Shown here: positions 7,101 through 15,045 of the stretch, in pieces
Position numbering within the stretch: position 1 is the stretch's first letter
Layout: each line of letters begins with the position of its first letter
From: an uncultured Blautia sp.
Lineage (GTDB): Bacteria; Bacillota; Clostridia; Lachnospirales; Lachnospiraceae
Length of the DNA: 23,550 bases
Direction: 5' to 3'
Assembly (NCBI GenBank): GCA_946629475.1
Contig: CAMOXX010000017.1
Coordinates: 1-23,550, forward strand
The notes under the pieces: generated by a model
Databases searched by the model: none
Seen by the model: only the letters and a program-made list of their open reading frames with translations
What the model was told of the DNA's origin: nothing
Position numbers and translations under genes: made by a program

Positions 7101-10100
7101 GTGAAGACCAGAATCGATGAACTGCTCAGGGGAGAATTTGAATACACGGTTCCCGAGCTTCTGTTCTCTGAGGAGAAGGTTTACGTGAGCATAAGTCCCG
7201 GCGGAACGATTCAGGGAGAAGTTTACCTGGGAGCGGAGGACGGAAGGAAGATCCGCGGTTACATAGTTTCGTCCAGCCGGAGGCTTGTACCGGGTTTCAC
7301 AGAATTCTCGGGGACAACGATCAGGCTCCCGTTCGGTGTGGACGGCGTAGGAATGGAAGGCGGAGAAGAAAAAAAGGAATGGCTGTGCTTTACCACGAAC
7401 ATAGGGGAATACCGGCTTCCGTTTGTGATTGAGACGAAGAAGGAAACTGCCGGTACGGTTTCTGCCGAGGTAAGGACACCGGAGGAGCTGTCGGCCCTCG
7501 CTTCCGAGAATTTCAGGGAAGCATATAAGGCGTTCACCTCCCCTGCCTTCCGGAAACTTCTTCAGAAAAAAAGCGGCGGGGATTATTCGGTTTATAAAGG
7601 ACTAACGGTGCCTCCGGTCACGAATCAGAGCCTGGAGGAGTTTCTGGCTGCCCTGAAGCTGAAGGATAAGGTGACGGTAAAGCTCTCTGATTACCGAAGA
7701 GAGATCTTCGGGATCAAAGAGTCCACATCGGATTCCCTCCGCATTACCCGGAGCGGCTGGGGATATTTAAGGCTTGAGGCCGACGCCGAGGGAGATTTCA
7801 TTACCCTGGAAAAGAGGGTGATCACTGATGAAGACTTTATCGGCAGCACATGCACTCTGAATTATGTGGTTCATGCCGAAAAGATCGGAAACGGGAGGCA
7901 TTTCGGGAGGATCAGAATCCGGAGCCCGTACGAGACCCTTTATTTTGAGATAGAAGCATCCAGAAGAAACAGCGCTTTCTTCGGAAGCGGAAATGAGACG
8001 GTCGATATCCGCCTGGCGGAGAGAAAACGGCGCCTCGATCTCTGCAAAGACTTTATTGACTATAAAACCGGCAGGTCCGATATGTCGGCGTGGATCGTCA
8101 GCGGGCATTATGAGCTGAACCGCCTGAGAGAGTCGGGCTGCGACTATCCGGAGTACCTTCTGTTTGAAGCATTCATGTTTCTGGCAGAAGGAAAAAAGGA
8201 CGAGGCTTCCCGGGTCCTGGTCACCTTCCGTGACCGTTCCTACGCCCGGGAAGATATCGAGACGGCGGGAATCTATCTTTACCTTTGCGTGCAGGCGGGA
8301 CTATTTAAGGACACGGAATCTGCTGTCCGGAAAATACGGAGCTTCTGCAGGCAGAAGGAGGACAGCCTCTGGCTGCACCTGGTGCTGATTTCGTTTGACC
8401 CGGAGTACAGGACTTCGCCGGAGAGAGCCCTGAATGTGCTGGAGGATCTGTTCAGCCGCGGTCTGAGAAGTCCTTTTATGTATCTGGCGGCGCTTTTGCG
8501 GATCCGGGAGGATGAAAGCCTTCTGCGCCACCTGAACCGGTTCTGGATCCAGGTTTTTCTGTTCGGAGCTAAGCAGAAATACCTGACATCGGAGCTGGCC
8601 ATGCGGTTTTCCTATCTCAGCGGATATGAAAAGAAGTTTACGGAATGTCTGTACCGGGCACTGTCCCTGGCATATGATGCATGGCCTTCCGACGACTCCC
8701 TCGAAGCGATCTGCAGGTACATTATGATGGAAAACCCGCGGAAAAAAGAGTATTTCCGCTGGTACAGCCTTGCGGTACGGAAGGGAATGCGCCTTACCCG
8801 GCTGTATGAATACTATATGGAGACGCTGGACACATCCTCCAGGATACAGCTTCCGAAGCCGGTTCTGATGTATTTTAACTATAATAACAGCAGTATGGGG
8901 GAAAACCGCAAGGCATGGCTCTATGCTGCGGTGACCGAAAACCGCTCTGCCGACCCGGAGAGCTACGAATCATACCGGAGCACGATGGCTGCCTTTGCGA
9001 AGGAAAGGCTGCTGGAGCGGAAGATCAACGAGGACCTGGCCGTTCTCTATAAAAGCTTTCTTCCTGTCCCCGGGGATCAGGAAGAGGCGGAAGCGATGGC
9101 GGATGTCTGTTTCTGCCGCCGCGTTTACTGCGACGCGAAGGAAATCAGGTTTGTTGCCGTGGTCCACAGGCAGCTGAAGGACGAGGCAGTATATCCTGTA
9201 AACCGCGGCGTATCATATCCGAAAATCTATACGGACGATGCCGCAGTGATTTTTATTGACTCCCGTCAGAGAAGATTTGGGTCGACGATCGAACACAGCA
9301 CGCTTCCTCTCCTGGAGGAGGACACCCTGATCGCGGAGATCATGGACAAAGGTGTTACGAACCCTGGCCTTCTGCTTTCCTACTGCGAGTCCCATGAAAT
9401 CCAGGTGGGGAATCTTTCCTGGTTCAGGGCTGTTACGGAGTCCGATGCCTTTACGCCGGAATACCGGGATGAGATCCGGCGCCGGATCCTTGAATTCTAC
9501 CGTAAGGACCGGCGTGGAGAAAGCCTGAACCTGCGGCTGAAGCAGTTTGACTGCCGGGAATACGCGATGGCGGACCGGAAAGGCCTTCTGGAAGTCCTGA
9601 CGGTGCGCGGGCTTTTTGAGGAGGCATATCAAATCATAGAAGAATTCGGGACAGAGGGAATGGATCCATCTTCCCTGCTCCGGATCACCAGCAGCATGAT
9701 CCGGAAGGTTGATATGGAGCAGGATGATGAGCTGGTCGCCCTCGCGTCCGAGGTTTACCGGAGCGGCGCCTACGATGAAACAGTTCTGGAGTACCTGATG
9801 GAACACAGATACGGACCTGTGGACGAGCTGATCCGGATCCTGAAAAGCGCCCGCGGCTTCGACCTGGAGACCTACTCCTTTGAAGAAAAAATACTGTGCC
9901 TCCTGATGCTGACCCACGATTACCGCAAGGAGGGGGAGACGATCCTGGAGCACTATGGAAGAAGCGCCGGGAAGGAAAGAATCATGGGGGCGTACCTGAC
10001 CCAGGCATCCTACGGTTATCTGGTGAAGGATTATAATATTTCCCCTTACGAGAGAAAAATACTGGAAAAGGCATATTACAGAAAATGGCCGGTGGACCGG

Positions 10101-10667
10101 ATCTGCCGGTTTGCCCTGTTCAAAGCGGTTGCGAGGGAAAAGGATCCGAAGGGAAGATATGATACTCTGAAAAAAGACCTGCTGGAGGAGTGCCAGGAGC
10201 AGAACCTCTGCTTTTCGTTCTTCCGCAGGCTGCCGGTATCCATGCGGAGCCGGTTCCAGCTGGACGATAAAACCATCCTGGAATGCCACACGGATCCTTC
10301 TTCCCGGGTAACCCTTCATTACATGCTCGAAACCGGTCTGACGCCCGACACAGCCTGGAAGCAGAAGCCGGTCCCGCAGATGTACGAAGGAATCTTTACT
10401 GCGCAGTTCACCCTGTTTTACGGGGATACGCTGAAATACTATTTTGAGATCGTGACGGGCGGGGCTGTTAAGAAGACGGCGGAGCGCACCATCCGGATGA
10501 ACCAGCCGGAGGGAGAGGCCGGCAGCCGGTATCAGCTGATCAACCACCTCCTGTCCTGCCACAGGCTCGGGAGAGACAAGGAAGCAGCCGAGGGACTCCG
10601 CCAGTATCTGCGGCAGCAGCAGTATGTGGAAGACATGTTTGTTCCGGAAATGGAAGAAAACCGGTAG
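7101..10667 (+). CDS. Large DUF5717-family protein with beta-rich ends and helical-repeat middle
   Basis: A 1188-aa soluble protein of unknown function that I match from memory to the Lachnospiraceae DUF5717 family. Starts at GTG 7101 with AAGGAG at 7089-7094. Two beta-rich, Ig-like-looking segments lie at about residues 20-112 (ending GEYRLPFVIE) and 190-288 (LRITRSGWGYLRLEA ... YETLYFEIEASRRN). Residues of about 310-1040 are helical with many Tyr/Leu/Arg and paired helices, resembling a TPR/SEL1-type solenoid. A last beta segment follows at about 1045-1135 (VTLHYMLETG, FTAQFTLFYGDTLKYYFEI). There is no signal peptide, transmembrane segment or catalytic motif. Gap to trhP is 15 bases. The gene precedes a Hsp70/actin-fold protein and a TPR-like protein, so a scaffold role is plausible but inferred. 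Confidence 0.8.
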   Translation: MKTRIDELLRGEFEYTVPELLFSEEKVYVSISPGGTIQGEVYLGAEDGRKIRGYIVSSSRRLVPGFTEFSGTTIRLPFGVDGVGMEGGEEKKEWLCFTTNIGEYRLPFVIETKKETAGTVSAEVRTPEELSALASENFREAYKAFTSPAFRKLLQKKSGGDYSVYKGLTVPPVTNQSLEEFLAALKLKDKVTVKLSDYRREIFGIKESTSDSLRITRSGWGYLRLEADAEGDFITLEKRVITDEDFIGSTCTLNYVVHAEKIGNGRHFGRIRIRSPYETLYFEIEASRRNSAFFGSGNETVDIRLAERKRRLDLCKDFIDYKTGRSDMSAWIVSGHYELNRLRESGCDYPEYLLFEAFMFLAEGKKDEASRVLVTFRDRSYAREDIETAGIYLYLCVQAGLFKDTESAVRKIRSFCRQKEDSLWLHLVLISFDPEYRTSPERALNVLEDLFSRGLRSPFMYLAALLRIREDESLLRHLNRFWIQVFLFGAKQKYLTSELAMRFSYLSGYEKKFTECLYRALSLAYDAWPSDDSLEAICRYIMMENPRKKEYFRWYSLAVRKGMRLTRLYEYYMETLDTSSRIQLPKPVLMYFNYNNSSMGENRKAWLYAAVTENRSADPESYESYRSTMAAFAKERLLERKINEDLAVLYKSFLPVPGDQEEAEAMADVCFCRRVYCDAKEIRFVAVVHRQLKDEAVYPVNRGVSYPKIYTDDAAVIFIDSRQRRFGSTIEHSTLPLLEEDTLIAEIMDKGVTNPGLLLSYCESHEIQVGNLSWFRAVTESDAFTPEYRDEIRRRILEFYRKDRRGESLNLRLKQFDCREYAMADRKGLLEVLTVRGLFEEAYQIIEEFGTEGMDPSSLLRITSSMIRKVDMEQDDELVALASEVYRSGAYDETVLEYLMEHRYGPVDELIRILKSARGFDLETYSFEEKILCLLMLTHDYRKEGETILEHYGRSAGKERIMGAYLTQASYGYLVKDYNISPYERKILEKAYYRKWPVDRICRFALFKAVAREKDPKGRYDTLKKDLLEECQEQNLCFSFFRRLPVSMRSRFQLDDKTILECHTDPSSRVTLHYMLETGLTPDTAWKQKPVPQMYEGIFTAQFTLFYGDTLKYYFEIVTGGAVKKTAERTIRMNQPEGEAGSRYQLINHLLSCHRLGRDKEAAEGLRQYLRQQQYVEDMFVPEMEENR

Positions 10668-10677
10668 AGTGACATGC

Positions 10678-10694
10678 GGGGAAGCATATTCCCC
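10678..10694 (+). other. Hairpin between the DUF5717 and DUF5716 genes
   Basis: GGGGAA (10678-10683) and TTCCCC (10689-10694) form a perfect 6-bp stem with a GCATA loop. It begins 10 bases after the DUF5717 stop and has no T-run, so it is not a standard terminator. It could stabilise a processed 3' end or dampen readthrough within the three-gene unit. Confidence 0.4.
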
Positions 10695-10723
10695 TGCCGG
10701 AATCTGCCGGAGAGAGGGAAAAG

Positions 10724-11941
10724 ATGAACGAAATCAGAAACCTGCTCATCGGAATCGATTTTGGAAAAGTGAATACACAGGTCTGCTACTATGACCGGAA
10801 AGCAGAGGAACCGAGATCCCTTTCTCTGAAGGCCGGTGAAAGTATCTATGAGATTCCGACAGGTCTTTCCGAAGGCGGCAGGGATCTCTACAGCCTTTCC
10901 GGGCTGTCCGAAAGCGAACCCGGGGAGAAGGAGCCCTGGGAGAGTACGGCTCAGTTTTTAAAGAGTGTACTGCGGTATCTTGGAATGAACGATATTGTGC
11001 ACAGCACGTCGGCACTGGCGGTTACCGCAGAGGAGCTCACCCCGGAGAGGGTCTCAAATCTGAAAAAAGCCTGTGTGTCGCTTGGATTTTCCGAGGATAA
11101 TGTGATACTTCTCGACTATGAAGAAAGCTTCTATTATCATGTCATGACCCAGAGGAAGGAACTCCCGAGCCGGAGCACCGCCTGGTACCGGTTTGCGGGG
11201 GAAACCTGTGTGTTCCGCAAAATGACGATCAACAGCAAGCTGAAGCCGATCCGGGTAAAGATCGAAGATCCGGTCATGGAGACACTGCCCGAAGACCCCG
11301 AAAAACGCGATGAGGCATTTTCGATTTTTATCCAGAAAACGCTGGGGCAGGAAATGTTCTCCAGTATTCAGATAACCGGCGAGGGCTTTGACACCACATG
11401 GGCTGTCCGCTCAACGCGCATCCTCTGCTTTGGAAAGCGGAGAGTCTACTATGGGAACAATCTTTATGCCCGGGGAGCCTGCGCGGCAGCAAAGGAGAAA
11501 ACGGAGGATCACAGCCTCCGGAATTTTCTGTTCCACAGCAGGTCGCTCGTGCGGAACGAGATCGGCATGAACATGCGGGTGATGGGCGCGGCTGCTTATT
11601 ACACCATGATCCGGAGCGGAAGCAACTGGTATGAATGTGCCTGTACCTGCGAGATCATCCTGAACGGCACCGAGGAGCTGGTTTTCGAGGTGACCATGGA
11701 AAACGAGGCAGAGGTGAAGCGGATCGCCATGAAGCTCCCGGGGCTGCCGGCGCGGCCGCCGAAGACAACAAGGCTTCTGCTTGACCTGAGATATGTCTCC
11801 CGGGAAAAATGCAGGATCAGCGTTACCGACCTGGGGTTCGGGGAGATGTTCCCGTCCTGCGGGAAAACCTGGACAGAGATGGTGGAATGGAAGCGGGAAA
11901 GCGCGCAGACTGCGGGTCAGGGGGGTGATTTGCCTGGATAA
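10724..11941 (+). CDS. DUF5716-family divergent Hsp70/actin-like (ASKHA-fold) protein
   Basis: A 405-aa protein that opens with LLIGIDFGKVNTQVCYYD (residues 7-24), a phosphate-1-like loop of the Hsp70/actin superfamily with Asp12 kept. The segment ITGEGFDTTWA (217-227), followed by GKRRVYYGNNLYARGACAAA (237-256), resembles the adenosine-binding strand and helix of Hsp70-like proteins. The region expected to hold phosphate-2 (about 153-167, YRFAGETCVFRKM) lacks the DxGGGT pattern, so nucleotide hydrolysis is doubtful. Residues of about 300-385 form a beta-rich C-terminal domain, in the position of a substrate-binding domain. I match it from memory to DUF5716. ATG 10724 has AGAGGG 5 bases upstream. 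It sits between helical-repeat and TPR-like genes. Function unknown; a chaperone or cytoskeletal scaffold is inference. Confidence 0.75.
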   Translation: MNEIRNLLIGIDFGKVNTQVCYYDRKAEEPRSLSLKAGESIYEIPTGLSEGGRDLYSLSGLSESEPGEKEPWESTAQFLKSVLRYLGMNDIVHSTSALAVTAEELTPERVSNLKKACVSLGFSEDNVILLDYEESFYYHVMTQRKELPSRSTAWYRFAGETCVFRKMTINSKLKPIRVKIEDPVMETLPEDPEKRDEAFSIFIQKTLGQEMFSSIQITGEGFDTTWAVRSTRILCFGKRRVYYGNNLYARGACAAAKEKTEDHSLRNFLFHSRSLVRNEIGMNMRVMGAAAYYTMIRSGSNWYECACTCEIILNGTEELVFEVTMENEAEVKRIAMKLPGLPARPPKTTRLLLDLRYVSREKCRISVTDLGFGEMFPSCGKTWTEMVEWKRESAQTAGQGGDLPG

Positions 11942-12737
11942 TTATATTCTTTGCCAGACTCAGAGGGCGGAAAAGCCGTTCTACCTGTCGTCGATCAGGA
12001 TGAATATCTATTCGATCGAGGAGCTCTGCTATTTTCTGGTCAACAATCTGTACCTGGCGGACGGAGAAGTGTTTAATGAAAATCTCGCGGTGTGGCTGGA
12101 ACAGGAGCTGATGCTCCCGAGGCTCGCCAAAACCCTGCGGCCGAAGTTCGGCAAGTTCGCGGATATTCAGGATCTGATTTATCCGGTTCTGAAGGAAATC
12201 AATTATCTGACGTACGATGAGATGAAGCAGCTGAACGCGGCCATCCAGACATACCATTCCGAGACTCCTTCGATGAGAGCGAGACGGAAGGGGGATATGC
12301 TGGCTGCCAATGGAATTCTGGTGTCTGCGATCCAGGTTTATCAGGAGCTGCTGGCCAGGATCAAAAAGGCGGAGCCCGGAAAGGATCTTCCGGAATCGGA
12401 TTTCATGCTGGTTCCCGTGCTTTACCATAACCTGGGATGTGCTTTCGCAAGGCTTTTCCAGATGGAAAAAGCGGCGGAATGCTTTTATGAGGCTTACCGG
12501 TGGACAGGAAAGGGCAGTGATCTCACGACCTATCTGCTGGCGTACAGAAGCATAAAAACACCCCTGGAATACCAGAGCCGGATCGCCGAGCTGGGATGCG
12601 AGGAGGAAGTGAAAAACTCCATACAGCAGAAGATCGAAGGCTTTCGCAGAAAGCCGGAGCCGCAGGTATACACGCGCGATATCGATGAAATACTGACAAA
12701 ATTAACAGAAGAATATCACAGAAGCACTGCATCATAA
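11925..12737 (+). CDS. TPR-like protein, third gene of the DUF5717/DUF5716 module
   Basis: A soluble, mostly helical protein of about 270 aa and unknown function. After a short N-terminal strand comes NIYSIEELCYFLVNNLYL. A TPR-like repeat, PVLYHNLGCAFARLFQME followed by AAECFYEAYRW, lies at about residues 163-195. The C-terminus is charged and helical. The start is uncertain: conserved-looking sequence begins before the first ATG (12000), which lacks a ribosome site. Reasonable choices are GTG 11925 (GCGGG at 11912-11916) or CTG 11934 (GGGGGG at 11920-11925, 8 bases away). Either start overlaps the end of the DUF5716 gene, by 17 or 8 bases, which implies translational coupling. I see no enzyme motif. 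With its neighbours it suggests an Hsp70-like protein served by repeat-protein partners. Confidence 0.78.
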   Translation: MICLDNYILCQTQRAEKPFYLSSIRMNIYSIEELCYFLVNNLYLADGEVFNENLAVWLEQELMLPRLAKTLRPKFGKFADIQDLIYPVLKEINYLTYDEMKQLNAAIQTYHSETPSMRARRKGDMLAANGILVSAIQVYQELLARIKKAEPGKDLPESDFMLVPVLYHNLGCAFARLFQMEKAAECFYEAYRWTGKGSDLTTYLLAYRSIKTPLEYQSRIAELGCEEEVKNSIQQKIEGFRRKPEPQVYTRDIDEILTKLTEEYHRSTAS

Positions 12738-12751
12738 GACTCTTTGCATAA

Positions 12752-12780
12752 TTGCTTTTCGATCTTTTATGAGATATAAT
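12752..12780 (+). promoter_or_regulatory. Sigma-A-type promoter for the purC-purB-purA genes
   Basis: A -35 TTGCTT (12752-12757), a 17-base spacer and a perfect -10 TATAAT (12775-12780) lie in the 136-base gap before purC. The leader of about 85 bases shows no purine or PRPP riboswitch core and no obvious terminator hairpin. No terminator is visible for the upstream module either, so readthrough may add to expression. Confidence 0.8.
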
Positions 12781-12873
12781 TCTTTCGTATGTTTAAAAAG
12801 TGTAACTGCAAGGCATTCCGGATGAAGGGGTACCGTACTATTACTTAAATCTTAAATGAAGCAGGTGAGGTTC

Positions 12874-13578
12874 ATGGAAAAAAGAGAACAGTTATATGAA
12901 GGAAAAGCCAAAAAGGTCTTTGCGACCGATGACCCCGATGTGGTTATCGTCAGCTACAAGGATGACGCTACGGCGTTCAACGGCGTAAAAAAGGGAACGA
13001 TACAGGGAAAGGGAGTTATCAACAACCGCATGACCAACCTCGTGTTCCGGAGGTTTGAGGATGCAGGAATTCCGACTCACCTGATTGAGGAGCTGAATGA
13101 CAGGGAGACGGCGGTCAAAAAGGTTGAGATCGTCCCTCTTGAAGTCATTATCCGCAATACAGCGGCGGGAAGCTTTTCAAAACGGATGGGCGTGGAAGAG
13201 GGAACGGCCCTTCTCTGCCCGATCCTGGAGTTCAGTTATAAGAATGACGATCTCGGGGATCCGTTTATCAATGATGATTATGCCCTGGCCCTGGGGCTTG
13301 CCACAAAGGATGAGCTTGCGAAGATCCGTGAATATGCCTTAAAGGTGAACGAGATCATGAAGGAGTACTTCCTCGGAGCCGGGATGAAGCTGATCGACTT
13401 TAAGATCGAGTTCGGAAGATATCACGGCGAGATTATCCTGGCGGACGAAGTGTCGCCGGACACCTGCCGTCTTTGGGATGTGAATACCAACGAGAAACTG
13501 GACAAAGACCGTTTCAGGAGAGATCTGGGCAATGTGGAGGAGGCCTACAACGAGGTCTTCCACCGTCTCGGACTCTGA
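12874..13578 (+). CDS. purC: Phosphoribosylaminoimidazole-succinocarboxamide synthase (SAICAR synthetase)
   Basis: Catalyses ATP-dependent coupling of CAIR and aspartate to SAICAR in de novo purine synthesis. The 234-aa protein has the standard bacterial PurC length and begins with the typical EKREQLYEGKAKKVF. The family signature PLEVIIRNTAAGS lies at about residues 88-100. LIDFKIEFG and LADEVSPDTCRLW follow. I chose ATG 12874 because AGGTGAGG at 12863-12870 sits just upstream; the in-frame ATG at 12856 has no Shine-Dalgarno and would add six residues outside the family alignment. It is first in a purC-purB-purA run driven by the promoter just upstream. PurB, encoded next, acts on the SAICAR made here. 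Confidence 0.97.
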   Translation: MEKREQLYEGKAKKVFATDDPDVVIVSYKDDATAFNGVKKGTIQGKGVINNRMTNLVFRRFEDAGIPTHLIEELNDRETAVKKVEIVPLEVIIRNTAAGSFSKRMGVEEGTALLCPILEFSYKNDDLGDPFINDDYALALGLATKDELAKIREYALKVNEIMKEYFLGAGMKLIDFKIEFGRYHGEIILADEVSPDTCRLWDVNTNEKLDKDRFRRDLGNVEEAYNEVFHRLGL

Positions 13579-13594
13579 TTCGGAAGGTACGGAT

Positions 13595-15028
13595 ATGGGA
13601 AAAGACAGATATGCAAGTCCGCTCTCTGAGCGTTATGCGAGCCGCGAGATGCAGTATATTTTCTCTCCGGACATGAAATTCCGCACATGGCGGAAGCTCT
13701 GGATCGCCCTGGCTGAAACCGAAAAAGAGCTGGGTCTTCCGATCACAGAGGAGCAGATCGCGGAGATGAAGGAGCACGCGGAGGATATCAACTACGAAGT
13801 TGCCGAAGCGCGCGAAAAAACGGTCCGTCACGATGTGATGTCCCATGTTTATGCCTATGGCGTCCAGTGCCCGAAGGCAAAGGGAATCATCCATCTGGGA
13901 GCGACATCCTGCTATGTCGGCGACAATACCGACATCATCGTAATGCGGGAGGCGCTCCGCCTTGTCCGGAAAAAGCTGGTGAACGTGATCGCTTCACTGG
14001 CGGATTTTGCGGAAAAATATAAAAACCAGCCCACGCTGGGCTTTACGCACTTTCAGCCCGCGCAGCCGACGACGGTCGGAAAGAGGGCGTCCCTCTGGAT
14101 CCAGGAGTTTTTAATGGACCTGGAGGATCTGGAATATGTCCTCGGCACCTTAAAGCTGCTCGGATCCAAGGGAACAACCGGGACACAGGCAAGCTTTCTG
14201 GAACTGTTCGAGGGAAACCATGACATTATCGACAGGATTGACCCGATGATCGCGTCGAAGATGGGGTTTGAGGAATGTTATCCGGTTTCCGGCCAGACCT
14301 ACTCCCGCAAGGTAGATACGAGGGTGGCCAACATTCTTGCAGGGATCGCGGCGAGCGCGCACAAAATGTCAAATGACATCCGTCTGCTCCAGCACCTGAA
14401 GGAGGTAGAGGAACCCTTCGAAAAAAGCCAGATCGGTTCCTCGGCCATGGCTTACAAACGGAACCCGATGCGCAGCGAAAGGATCGCTTCGCTTTCACGC
14501 TATGTGATGATCGATGCGCTGAATCCGGCCATTACCTCGGCTGTACAGTGGTTTGAGCGCACGCTGGACGATTCCGCCAACAAGCGCCTTTCTATCCCGG
14601 AGGGATTCCTGGCGGTTGACGGGATTCTGGACCTGTGCCTCAATGTTACGGAGGGGCTTGTCGTTTACCCGAAGGTCATCGAGAGCCATATGAGAAATGA
14701 GCTTCCGTTTATGGCAACCGAAAACATCATGATGGATGCCGTCAAAGCCGGAGGGGACAGGCAGGAGCTGCATGAAAAGATCCGCAGGCTTTCCATGGAA
14801 GCAGGGCGCTGCGTGAAAGAGGAAGGAAAGCCGAATAATCTTCTGGAGCTGATCGCGGAGGATCCTGATTTTAATCTGACGCTGGAACAGCTGCAGAGGA
14901 TGATGGAGCCATCACGGTATACAGGACGTGCCGCAGAGCAGACGGAGGCATTCCTGTCGGGGACAGTCCGTCCGGCACTGGAAGCCCGGAAGGAGCTTTT
15001 GGGTATGCATGCCGAGATAACCGTCTGA
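13595..15028 (+). CDS. purB: Adenylosuccinate lyase
   Basis: Fumarase/aspartase-superfamily lyase that acts twice in purine synthesis: SAICAR to AICAR plus fumarate, and adenylosuccinate to AMP plus fumarate. The 477-aa protein carries the superfamily signature loop SSAMAYKRNPMRSE at about residues 281-294. The conserved TSCYVGDN, FTHFQPAQPTT and GTTGTQASF segments lie upstream. The length matches the longer clostridial and eukaryote-like PurB group rather than the roughly 430-aa Bacillus enzyme, from memory. ATG 13595 has GGAAGG at 13582-13587. Upstream in-frame codons back to 13532 lie within purC and were not used. Its position between purC (substrate maker) and purA (second substrate maker) fits both reactions. 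Confidence 0.97.
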   Translation: MGKDRYASPLSERYASREMQYIFSPDMKFRTWRKLWIALAETEKELGLPITEEQIAEMKEHAEDINYEVAEAREKTVRHDVMSHVYAYGVQCPKAKGIIHLGATSCYVGDNTDIIVMREALRLVRKKLVNVIASLADFAEKYKNQPTLGFTHFQPAQPTTVGKRASLWIQEFLMDLEDLEYVLGTLKLLGSKGTTGTQASFLELFEGNHDIIDRIDPMIASKMGFEECYPVSGQTYSRKVDTRVANILAGIAASAHKMSNDIRLLQHLKEVEEPFEKSQIGSSAMAYKRNPMRSERIASLSRYVMIDALNPAITSAVQWFERTLDDSANKRLSIPEGFLAVDGILDLCLNVTEGLVVYPKVIESHMRNELPFMATENIMMDAVKAGGDRQELHEKIRRLSMEAGRCVKEEGKPNNLLELIAEDPDFNLTLEQLQRMMEPSRYTGRAAEQTEAFLSGTVRPALEARKELLGMHAEITV

Positions 15029-15045
15029 CAGAAAGAGGTGTTTAT

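Noticed and set aside
9213..10562. About 449-codon open frame on the - strand opposite the DUF5717 gene
   Set aside because: No family resemblance and no operon context; the + strand gene is continuous with a good start. Antisense shadow.
11793..11924. Longer ATG start for the TPR-like gene at 11793
   Set aside because: It would overlap the DUF5716 gene by 149 bases and encode an out-of-character Arg/Gly/Trp-rich segment.
12781..12873. Purine or PRPP riboswitch in the purC leader
   Set aside because: The leader is too short and shows no conserved aptamer core or terminator/antiterminator pair; no PurBox-like site was recognised either.
12856..12873. Earlier ATG for purC
   Set aside because: No Shine-Dalgarno and six residues beyond the family N-terminus; ATG 12874 has AGGTGAGG directly upstream.
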